A stretch of DNA of 64,000 bases, from NCBI RefSeq assembly GCF_963677845.1, contig NZ_OY782498.1:382001-446000 (forward strand). The letters run 5' to 3'. This DNA comes from an uncultured Pseudodesulfovibrio sp. (GTDB lineage: Bacteria > Desulfobacterota > Desulfovibrionia > Desulfovibrionales > Desulfovibrionaceae). A program made the translations under genes and the position numbers. The notes beneath the pieces were generated by a model, which made no database searches, was not told the DNA's origin, and saw only the letters and a list, made by a program, of their open reading frames with translations. Of this stretch, positions 49,373 through 56,821 are shown in pieces (the first letter of the stretch is position 1; each line of letters starts with the position of its first letter).

Positions 49373-50647
49373 ATGCAGGAAAGTAAAGGATTTAATGTAA
49401 AAACATTTGTCATCCTCTTTTTCATTGGCATGGGGTATGCCATCACTTACGCAGTTCCGTTCGTCCAGTACGTATTTTATGATACTACCATGCACGCTCT
49501 GGATGCGACCAATGCTCAACTCGGTACTCTTGTAGCCATTTTCGGCATCGGTAACATTGCTGGTGCACCCATTGGCGGTATCATTTCAGACAAGTACAAC
49601 CATAAGCTGGTATATCTCGCCGGTTTGTTTGGAACGTCCATGTTGTCTCTCCTGTGGGCCTTCAATCTCAACTACGGCTTTTCGATCTTTGTATTTGCGG
49701 GCCTGGCAGTAACCGGACTGTTTCTGCTTTTCCCGGCACATATCAAGATCGTCCGTTCGCTGGTTGACGAGTCCAAGCAGGGTAAAGTCTTTGGTTTTGC
49801 CGAATCCTTCGCTGGTATCGGCAGCACCATTGTGAACGCTATCGCTTTGGCTGTTTTCGCCAAATACGCCAACGAAATCTTCGGTTTCAAGGCCGTTCTG
49901 ATCTTCTTCTCCGTGTGTGGTGTCATTACTACCGCCATCCTGTACTACCTTATCGAAGATCCCAAAAAAGAAGAAAAAACTGAAGTTGCTGCAAGCAAGA
50001 GTTCCGACAAGATCACTCTCAAGGATTTCTTCATCGTCTTGAAGTGCCCTGGCACATGGTTTGCCGGTATTGCTGTTTTCTCTACTTATACTCTGTACTG
50101 CTCTTTGTCCTACTTCACGCCTTATTTCACCAATGTTCTCGGCGTTTCCGTGGTCTTTTCCGGTGGACTGGCCATTATCAGAACATACGGTCTCAGGTTC
50201 TTCCTGTGCCCGGTCGGTGGATATCTTGGCGACAAGATGAACTCTGTGACCAAGGTTCTTCTTTTCTCCTGGCTCGCATGTATCGGCGTGATTTTGACCA
50301 TCATGTTCCTGCCTGAACACACCGCCATCGGCATCGCCATCACTTTGATGTTGCTTTTGAGCTCCTTCGTGTTCACCGCTCGTGGTGCCATGTTCGCTGT
50401 TCCTTCCGAGGTTCAGATTCCCTTGAAGTACGCAGCCATCACCGGCGGTATTGTCTGTGCCATTGGTTATTCCCCCGACCTCTTCCAGTTCATTCTCTTT
50501 GGTAACTGGATCGATACCTATGGCAACGAAGCATACACCATGATCTTCACATACGACATCGTAATGACAGTTGTTGGTGTCATCAGTGCATTGCTGACCT
50601 TCAAGTACAAGAAGAGCCTTGCAAAGTCGGTTGAAAAGGCAGCGTAA
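49373..50647 (+). CDS. MFS transporter
   Basis: 424 residues, twelve transmembrane helices. The MFS loop-2 motif is GAPIGGIISDKYNHK, and a related loop GGYLGDKMNSVTK sits in the second half. The type resembles organic-acid MFS carriers. The ATG at 49373 has GAGGAG before it. Its position among the acid-oxidising genes suggests import of the hydroxy- or oxo-acid, or export of the product acid. Confidence 0.87.
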   Translation: MQESKGFNVKTFVILFFIGMGYAITYAVPFVQYVFYDTTMHALDATNAQLGTLVAIFGIGNIAGAPIGGIISDKYNHKLVYLAGLFGTSMLSLLWAFNLNYGFSIFVFAGLAVTGLFLLFPAHIKIVRSLVDESKQGKVFGFAESFAGIGSTIVNAIALAVFAKYANEIFGFKAVLIFFSVCGVITTAILYYLIEDPKKEEKTEVAASKSSDKITLKDFFIVLKCPGTWFAGIAVFSTYTLYCSLSYFTPYFTNVLGVSVVFSGGLAIIRTYGLRFFLCPVGGYLGDKMNSVTKVLLFSWLACIGVILTIMFLPEHTAIGIAITLMLLLSSFVFTARGAMFAVPSEVQIPLKYAAITGGIVCAIGYSPDLFQFILFGNWIDTYGNEAYTMIFTYDIVMTVVGVISALLTFKYKKSLAKSVEKAA

Positions 50648-50696
50648 GTTCAAAGTTTGCTGTCTGAATAATATAACATAGAGGTTTGAAACGATT

Positions 50697-50921
50697 ATGG
50701 ATGTTATCACAGTCAAGGAAGAAAGATGCAAGGAATGCGGACTGTGCGTTGCTCACTGTCCAAATGAAGCAATCTCTTTTTCCGACAAATTAAACAGTGC
50801 CGGTTACAGGCCTGTAGAAGTTGATGATGCCAAATGCATCAAGTGTGGCATCTGCTACACAATGTGTCCTGACGGGGTGTATGAGATCTCGCAGAAAGGC
50901 GAGTCTGGAGGAGAGAACTAA
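50697..50921 (+). CDS. 2-oxoacid:ferredoxin oxidoreductase, delta (ferredoxin) subunit
   Basis: 74 residues, a 2[4Fe-4S] ferredoxin-like protein with CKECGLCVAHC and CIKCGICYTMC. In four-subunit 2-oxoacid oxidoreductases this subunit passes electrons to free ferredoxin. Its stop is immediately followed by the alpha-subunit ATG. Confidence 0.92.
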   Translation: MDVITVKEERCKECGLCVAHCPNEAISFSDKLNSAGYRPVEVDDAKCIKCGICYTMCPDGVYEISQKGESGGEN

Positions 50922-51983
50922 ATGGGCGACATGATTAAAGGAAATATTGCAATCGCCGAAGCTGCGGTGAGGGCTGGCGTCAAGTTGTACGCAGGGTACC
51001 CCATCACTCCTTCCACGGAAATCATGGAATACCTGTCCAAGCGTCTGCCCGAAGTGGGGGCAAGTTTTGTCCAGGCTGAAAGTGAACTTGCAGGTATCAA
51101 TATGGTCATGGGTGCTGCCGCATGTGGCGTACGCGCTCTCACGGCTTCATCCGGTCCCGGCATCAGCCTTAAGCAGGAAGGTATTTCCTGTATCTCTGAT
51201 GAAGAATTGGCTTGCGTTGTCATCAACGTAGTACGGTACGGCAACGGACTGGGCACATTGTATTCTGCTCAGTGCGACTACCATCGTGAAACACGCGGCG
51301 GCGGTAACGGTGACTATCGTTGCATCGTTCTGTCTCCCGGAAGTATTCAGGAAGCAGTCGACCTCATGGCCACTGCCTATGAATTGGCTGAAAAGTACAG
51401 AATCGTCACAGTCATGATGACCGAGGGTGCGCTTGGTCAGATGATGGAACCGTGCGAAATGCCCGACTTCATTGAGCCAGAAAAACACCCTTGGGGATTT
51501 GACGGCAAGTATACCTATAAGAAAATCGGCATCTTTGATCGTAACTCCATGGATGAAGCTGTCGAACTGAATAAGAAGCATGAGACCATCAAGGCCGAAG
51601 AACAGCGTTGGGAAGAAGATGGGCTGGAAGATGCTGATTACGTCTTCGTTGCTTTCGGATTGCCCGGACGTTCCGTACAAGGCGCGGTCAAGGAATTGAG
51701 AGCCGAAGGTCATAAGGTCGGATTCATTCGTCCTATCACGACCTGGCCGTTCCCGGAGAAAGCCTTTGAAAACATCAACAAGGATGTGAAGGGGCTTATC
51801 TCGGTTGAAGCCAACGCCACCGGTCAACTCGTTGACGATGTCGCTCTGACTATCAAGAAAACAATCAAGGATCGCAACGTGTCCACATATTGCCTTCCCT
51901 GTGTGTATGGCATCCCCACCATCAAATTCACCAAGGAAGGGTTGCACAAGATTATGAGTGGCGAGATCAAGGAGGCTTACTAA
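50922..51983 (+). CDS. 2-oxoacid:ferredoxin oxidoreductase, alpha subunit
   Basis: 353 residues. The N-terminal pyrimidine-binding domain has YAGYPITPSTEIMEYL and ALTASSGPGISLKQEG, and the C-terminal transketolase-like domain has FIRPITTWPFPEKAF. The layout matches 2-oxoglutarate or 2-oxoisovalerate type enzymes (KorA/VorB), not the single-chain pyruvate enzyme. It overlaps the beta subunit by one base. Confidence 0.94.
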   Translation: MGDMIKGNIAIAEAAVRAGVKLYAGYPITPSTEIMEYLSKRLPEVGASFVQAESELAGINMVMGAAACGVRALTASSGPGISLKQEGISCISDEELACVVINVVRYGNGLGTLYSAQCDYHRETRGGGNGDYRCIVLSPGSIQEAVDLMATAYELAEKYRIVTVMMTEGALGQMMEPCEMPDFIEPEKHPWGFDGKYTYKKIGIFDRNSMDEAVELNKKHETIKAEEQRWEEDGLEDADYVFVAFGLPGRSVQGAVKELRAEGHKVGFIRPITTWPFPEKAFENINKDVKGLISVEANATGQLVDDVALTIKKTIKDRNVSTYCLPCVYGIPTIKFTKEGLHKIMSGEIKEAY

Positions 51984-52723
51984 TGGCTAAAGCAAGAAAA
52001 GTGCCTGCCATCATTGATAACCCGATGTCATTTTGTCCCGGTTGTGGGCATGGCATCGTGATCAGGCTCATAACTGAATGCCTCGAAGAGTTGGGGCAGG
52101 ACCAGAACCTTATCTTCGCCCTTGGTGTTGGCTGCTCCAGCCTGCTGGGTGGCGGATTGGTGACCGACAGGTTGCATTGCCCCCATGGTCGTGCTTCCGC
52201 AGTTGCCACCGGTATGAAGCGGGTTCAGCCTGAAAACACCATTGTTGCCTATCAGGGCGACGGTGATGCTTACAGCATCGGTATTGCCGAGACTATCAAT
52301 GCGGCTTACCGCAACGAGAACTTCACCATGATCGCCATCAACAATACCAACTACGGTATGACCGGTGGACAGATGAGCTGGACAACCATGCCCGGGCAGG
52401 TGACCACCACTTCGCCTCTGGGTCGTGATTGCGAAATCACAGGTAATCCCCTCAAGTTCCCTGAGTTGGTCGCCAGCCAGTTCGACGTGGCTTTTGCCGC
52501 TCGTGGTGCAGTGACCTCTCCCAAGAATATCAATAAACTGAAAAAGTACATCAAGAATGGTCTTGAGGCACAGTTGAATGGTGAAGGCTATTCAGTCATT
52601 GAAGTGCTGTCACCGTGCCCGACCAACTGGAAGATGACTCCCTTGAATTCCATGAAACGGATCGAAGAGGAACTTATCCCCTACTATCCGCTGGGTGTCT
52701 TCAAGGAAAGGAAGGAGAACTAG
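51983..52723 (+). CDS. 2-oxoacid:ferredoxin oxidoreductase, beta (TPP) subunit
   Basis: 246 residues. CPGCGHG marks the [4Fe-4S]-linked N-terminus, and GDGDAYSIG with NNTNYGMTGGQMS forms the thiamine diphosphate/Mg site. It decarboxylates a 2-oxoacid and passes the acyl group to CoA. The ATG overlaps the alpha stop by one base. Confidence 0.95.
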   Translation: MAKARKVPAIIDNPMSFCPGCGHGIVIRLITECLEELGQDQNLIFALGVGCSSLLGGGLVTDRLHCPHGRASAVATGMKRVQPENTIVAYQGDGDAYSIGIAETINAAYRNENFTMIAINNTNYGMTGGQMSWTTMPGQVTTTSPLGRDCEITGNPLKFPELVASQFDVAFAARGAVTSPKNINKLKKYIKNGLEAQLNGEGYSVIEVLSPCPTNWKMTPLNSMKRIEEELIPYYPLGVFKERKEN

Positions 52724-52724
52724 A

Positions 52725-53261
52725 ATGCGTGAGATAATATACGCAGGTTTTGGTGGGCAGGGAGTGCTGACTTCCGGTCTGATCATGTCGCAGGTCGCTG
52801 TTTTCAAAGGCCAGAATGCAACATGGATTCCTTCTTACGGTTCAGCTATGCGCGGTGGTACTGCAAACTGCACCGTCAAGTATGGTGAGGACACCATCTA
52901 CAATCCAGCTCAAGAAGAGCCTGATTTGTTGCTGGCCATGAACGGTCCGTCTTTCGAGATGTTCTATCCCATGGTCAAGCCCGGTGGAATTATTCTGGTC
53001 AACAGTGACATGGTTGATTGTGACGTGAACGTCCGCGACGACGTGAGTGTGTACAAACTGTCATGCAGCACTTTGGCTCAGGAGATCAAACAGCCCCGTG
53101 GTGCGAACGTTATCGCAGCCGCAGCCATCATCAAACTGGCAGGCGACTTCACCATGGAAGACGGAATCCAGGGCATGAACGACATGTTCAGGAAGAAAGG
53201 AAAAGAAAAATTCGAAGCCGGCAACATGAAGGCTTTCGAATGCGGGTATAACGCCGTTTAG
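52725..53261 (+). CDS. 2-oxoacid:ferredoxin oxidoreductase, gamma subunit
   Basis: 178 residues. AGFGGQGVLTSGLIMSQVA at the start and SYGSAMRGGTANCTVKYG are typical of the gamma subunit, which helps bind CoA. It completes the delta-alpha-beta-gamma set. One base separates it from the beta subunit. Confidence 0.95.
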   Translation: MREIIYAGFGGQGVLTSGLIMSQVAVFKGQNATWIPSYGSAMRGGTANCTVKYGEDTIYNPAQEEPDLLLAMNGPSFEMFYPMVKPGGIILVNSDMVDCDVNVRDDVSVYKLSCSTLAQEIKQPRGANVIAAAAIIKLAGDFTMEDGIQGMNDMFRKKGKEKFEAGNMKAFECGYNAV

Positions 53262-53270
53262 GTTGCGAGC

Positions 53271-53306
53271 GGGCCTCCAGACGGATCGCACTCTGTCTGG
53301 GGGCCC
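53271..53306 (+). terminator. Hairpin after the oxidoreductase operon
   Basis: GGGCCTCCAGAC pairs with GTCTGGGGGCCC, followed by a weak TTAT. A second small hairpin (TAGGCG with CGCCTA, ~53311-53326) follows. It probably stops or attenuates transcription before the dehydrogenase gene. Confidence 0.6.
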
Positions 53307-53418
53307 TTATAGGCGGTTATCGCCTAAACCATACAATGAAATCTGATGCAGACACCATTTTTCATATGTACAGAAAAGTGTCGGAGCTCTCGCCCGATGC
53401 ATTTCGTAAGGAGTTCCT

Positions 53419-56235
53419 ATGTGTCCTATTGATGTATTTATTGCCGATGTCAAGAATACGTTCCCGGAAGAAAGAGTTCATACGGAAGAGTTGCTGGTAA
53501 AGGCTTATTCCGTTGATGGTAGCCCTTTCGAGCCTATTGCCAAGGCGGTTGTGGACGTCACGACCCCGGAAGAATTGGAAGCGTTGCTTCGTTATTCCCA
53601 CGCCCATAAGGTCAGTCTGACTTTTCGTGGAGCAGGCACTGGTGTGAGTGGACAGACTATTGCCGAAGAAGTCACTGTCCGACTTGTCGGTCCACACTGG
53701 AAGCGTTTGGAAATTCTTGATGACGGCGAGCGGGTGCGCGCAGGATGTTGCGTTGTCGGTGGTGATATCAATGCGGCGCTTGTCCCATACAAACGCCTTA
53801 TGACGTCCGATCCTTCCTCGGTCAACAGTGCTTTCATCGGTGGTATGGCGGCCACCAATGCAGCTGGTTTGAGCTGTACCATCGACAAAAACTTGTATCA
53901 TATGATGACAGGTCTGCATTTCACTTTGGTTGATGGAACCACTGTGAATACGGAAGACAAAGCCAGTGTGGCCGCTTTCAGGAAAAGTCACGCTAAGATG
54001 CTTCAAGACCTTCTCGATATTCGTGAACGGATTCTCAATGACGAAGTCATGGATGAAAAAGTCAGACGTAAATTTTCCATCAGGAACACTGCAGGTTACA
54101 GCCTGAATGCGTTTACTGATTACGAGGACCCTGTCGAGTTGCTTCAGCATCTCATCATTGGTTCCGAGGGCACCCTTGCCTTTATTCATTCCATCACGAT
54201 CCGTACAGGTGTGCTCAAACCTTTGCGTGCGACGGCTCTGGTCGGGTTTACTTCGCTTGATGAAGCGATTCAGGGAGTCCTGCGTCTCGAAAAAACGTGT
54301 GATATGTATGCCGTTGAATTTCTCAACTGTGTTTCGTTGAATGCATTGATGCAGTTGCCGGAATTTCCGAATTCCCTTCAGGGATTGGGTGATGATGGCT
54401 GCGCATTGCTGTTGGAAACACGTGGCGAGGATGCTGAAAAGCTGAAGACTAACGTTGACCTCGTGCTTGAAGCGTTGAGTGGCGTGGACGTTGCTGTCCA
54501 GCCCGAGTTCGTGATGGATCACGAAGTCTGCGAATCTTTGTGGAATATTCGTCGTGCCTTGTTCCCGATTCTTGCAGGTACCCGTGCTCCTGATGAATAC
54601 GCATATTCCGAGGATTACTGCGTCCCCATTCAGAATTTGCCCCAAGCCTGTAGCTCTTTCGTGGAAATTCTTGCCAAGCATGGGTTCACCGAATCCGGCG
54701 TGCATGGGCATGCTTTGCACGGCAATATTCATTTCTCGATTCCGCTCAGACTCAATGTAGAAAAAGATTTGATCAGGATGGGCGAGCTTATCGCCGAAGT
54801 TGGTGACGTTGTCCTGTCATTGGGTGGTGCCCTCAAGGCCGAGCACGGTACAGGTCGAGCCGTAGCACCGTTTGTTCGTCTGGAGTGGGGTGATGATCTG
54901 TATAAAGTAATGCAGGACCTCAAGCACGTCATTGATCCAGAGAACCTGCTCAACCCCAAGGTTATTCTCAATGATGATCCGCGCTGCCATCTGACCAATC
55001 TGAAATACGCCGGGCCGGTGGACAAGATTGTTGATACCTGTGTGGACTGTGGATTTTGTGAATACGTTTGTCCTTCCAAGGAAGTCGGCCTCTCTTCCCG
55101 TCAGCGTATTTATATCCTGCGCGCCATCGCATGTTTGCGGGCTTCAGGCGATCTGACCAAAGCTGAAGCATGGCAAAAGCTGTTTGATAAGAAGGGCCGC
55201 GATCTGTGTGCTACTGACGGCTTGTGCTCCATGCGTTGCCCACTTGGTCTCGATATTGCCGGATATATGAAAAAGTTGCGTAACGAAGCTCTGACGGAAA
55301 CCGAGATTTCCCGTGCTGACAAGGTTGCCAATCATTTCAAGCTTGTGGAAAGCACGGCTTCATCCATGCTGCATGTGGCATCCGCTGCACACAAGCTCAT
55401 GGGGCATACTTTGGCGACCAAGACGGCTCCCATTGTTAAGGGTATTACAGGCATGACTGTCCCTGACTTACGTGAGATCAAATTGACCGGCGGTTCTTCG
55501 ATTCCGACTCTCAGGAAAACACACGGTGAAAATAAAGTTGTTTACTTCCCATCCTGTGCTGTTCGGACAATGGGCTATGCAGACGATGGCGTTCACAAGA
55601 ATGAGCCGCTTATCGATGTGACATTACGGTTGCTGGAGAGAGCTGGGTTCACAGTAATAATCCCGGACAAAACCAAGGGGTTGTGCTGTGGTAAGGCTTT
55701 TGAAACCAAGGGGATGTTCGAGCAGGCTGATCGCAAGTCCGATGAGCTTGGAAAAGTTTTGCTTCGTGAAACTGGCAATGGAAGCATTCCGGTTCTGTGT
55801 GACACCAGCCCCTGCCTTGCACGCATGAGAAAGACACTTGACGAGAGGCTTGATCTGTATGAGCCAGCCGAGTTCGTATTGAAATTCCTTGCTGATAAAC
55901 TTTGTTTTACCAAGAAAACCCGGAGTGTTGCATTACACCCGACATGTTCGACCCGTGAAATGGGATTGGTCGAAGCTCTTCGTCAGGTCGCAGAGAAATG
56001 TGTGACCGAAGTTGTCATTCCCGAAGAGATTCACTGCTGTGGATTTTCCGGTGATAAGGGCTTTACCCATCCAGAGCTCAATGCCTCTGCATTACGCACT
56101 CTCAAAGAGAGCACCCGCGGGTGTTCCGAAGGGTACAGTACCTCCCGTACCTGCGAGATAGGCCTGACACTTCACGGTGGCAAGACATACCGAAATATAC
56201 TCTATCTGATTGATGAGTGTACAACCAACAAATAG
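53419..56235 (+). CDS. FAD-linked D-2-hydroxyacid dehydrogenase fused to an iron-sulfur CCG protein
   Basis: 938 residues. The N-terminal FAD_binding_4 domain (residues ~40-220) has FRGAGTGVSGQTI and GGMAATNAAGLS, and a FAD oxidase C-terminal domain follows (HGHALHGNIHF, AEHGTGR). Near residue 540 the ferredoxin part (CVDCGFCEYVCPS, CSMRCP) begins, then a double cysteine-rich CCG region (LCCGKAFE, HCCGFSGDKG). It is a GlcD-GlcF type fusion as in Desulfovibrio D-lactate dehydrogenases. It oxidises a D-2-hydroxyacid to the 2-oxoacid, feeding the enzymes upstream. There is no signal peptide, so it is cytoplasmic or membrane-associated. Confidence 0.93.
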   Translation: MCPIDVFIADVKNTFPEERVHTEELLVKAYSVDGSPFEPIAKAVVDVTTPEELEALLRYSHAHKVSLTFRGAGTGVSGQTIAEEVTVRLVGPHWKRLEILDDGERVRAGCCVVGGDINAALVPYKRLMTSDPSSVNSAFIGGMAATNAAGLSCTIDKNLYHMMTGLHFTLVDGTTVNTEDKASVAAFRKSHAKMLQDLLDIRERILNDEVMDEKVRRKFSIRNTAGYSLNAFTDYEDPVELLQHLIIGSEGTLAFIHSITIRTGVLKPLRATALVGFTSLDEAIQGVLRLEKTCDMYAVEFLNCVSLNALMQLPEFPNSLQGLGDDGCALLLETRGEDAEKLKTNVDLVLEALSGVDVAVQPEFVMDHEVCESLWNIRRALFPILAGTRAPDEYAYSEDYCVPIQNLPQACSSFVEILAKHGFTESGVHGHALHGNIHFSIPLRLNVEKDLIRMGELIAEVGDVVLSLGGALKAEHGTGRAVAPFVRLEWGDDLYKVMQDLKHVIDPENLLNPKVILNDDPRCHLTNLKYAGPVDKIVDTCVDCGFCEYVCPSKEVGLSSRQRIYILRAIACLRASGDLTKAEAWQKLFDKKGRDLCATDGLCSMRCPLGLDIAGYMKKLRNEALTETEISRADKVANHFKLVESTASSMLHVASAAHKLMGHTLATKTAPIVKGITGMTVPDLREIKLTGGSSIPTLRKTHGENKVVYFPSCAVRTMGYADDGVHKNEPLIDVTLRLLERAGFTVIIPDKTKGLCCGKAFETKGMFEQADRKSDELGKVLLRETGNGSIPVLCDTSPCLARMRKTLDERLDLYEPAEFVLKFLADKLCFTKKTRSVALHPTCSTREMGLVEALRQVAEKCVTEVVIPEEIHCCGFSGDKGFTHPELNASALRTLKESTRGCSEGYSTSRTCEIGLTLHGGKTYRNILYLIDECTTNK

Positions 56236-56341
56236 CTGACCCCAAAGAGTGATGCCCCCATCACCCCTGTCTAGAGGCATATCCTTAACCGTGCTTCTTA
56301 GTCACACCTCCATCTCTTTGGTTGGAACAGCTCACCCCCGA

Positions 56342-56371
56342 GACCGACAGGTGCCCCCTGTCGGTCTTTTC
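56342..56371 (+). terminator. Rho-independent terminator after the dehydrogenase
   Basis: GACCGACAGG pairs perfectly with CCTGTCGGTC, loop of six, followed by TTTT. Confidence 0.88.
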
Positions 56372-56471
56372 TATTTAATAATGATGAGAACAAGTGTTTT
56401 AGATAAAAATTAGATTCTCTCAAGGGGGGGCATCCATTACAGAGTAATAATGTGTTTTTACCGTTTGTCGC

Positions 56472-56506
56472 AAAAAAGCCCCACAGCACATAAATTGCTG
56501 TGAGGC
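56472..56506 (-). terminator. Native terminator of the disrupted tRNA
   Basis: On the minus strand GCCTCACAGCA pairs with TGCTGTGGGGC, with one G.T wobble, and six Ts follow. It begins 11 bases after the tRNA 3' end, as a tRNA operon terminator would. Confidence 0.85.
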
Positions 56507-56516
56507 TTCATATCCT

Positions 56517-56563
56517 TGGAGCCAGGAATCGGAGTTGAACCGACGACCTACTGATTACGAATC
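56517..56563 (-). tRNA. tRNA-Thr(CGU) 3' fragment, left attachment site
   Basis: The minus strand gives the 3' half of a tRNA: the anticodon loop with CGT and AATCAG, the variable loop, a T arm with GGTTCAACTCC, the acceptor 3' strand TCCTGGC and encoded CCA. The 5' half is missing, replaced by unrelated sequence beyond 56563. This is the usual mark left by a tyrosine recombinase inserting at a tRNA 3' end, and a tyrosine recombinase gene lies in the element. Confidence 0.75.
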
Positions 56564-56821
56564 GCTTTTTGCGGTCAATAATTACAAGTGCTTGTGGTTG
56601 TATCTCTTTTAAAATCAGATGGTTGCTTGTGTGCAATGAATCTTGATTAATCAGGAAAGTTCAGATTTAGTGGAGCAGAATTGGAGCAAAAAAAGGTGCA
56701 TTTTTTTGTTGGTGATTGTCGGTTTCGAGGGACTGCAATCGGCATGATGAAGTGTGATGCATCGTGATGAATGCGGCCGGCTGCGGCGAGTTGAGTTCAT
56801 CCGCAATTTGATAAACTGGTT

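Noticed and set aside
49586-50731. 381-residue open frame opposite the MFS transporter
   Set aside because: Highly polar, low-complexity antisense translation of a membrane protein gene.
53362-54732. 456-residue open frame on the minus strand opposite the D-2-hydroxyacid dehydrogenase
   Set aside because: Antisense shadow of a gene with clear FAD and iron-sulfur motifs.
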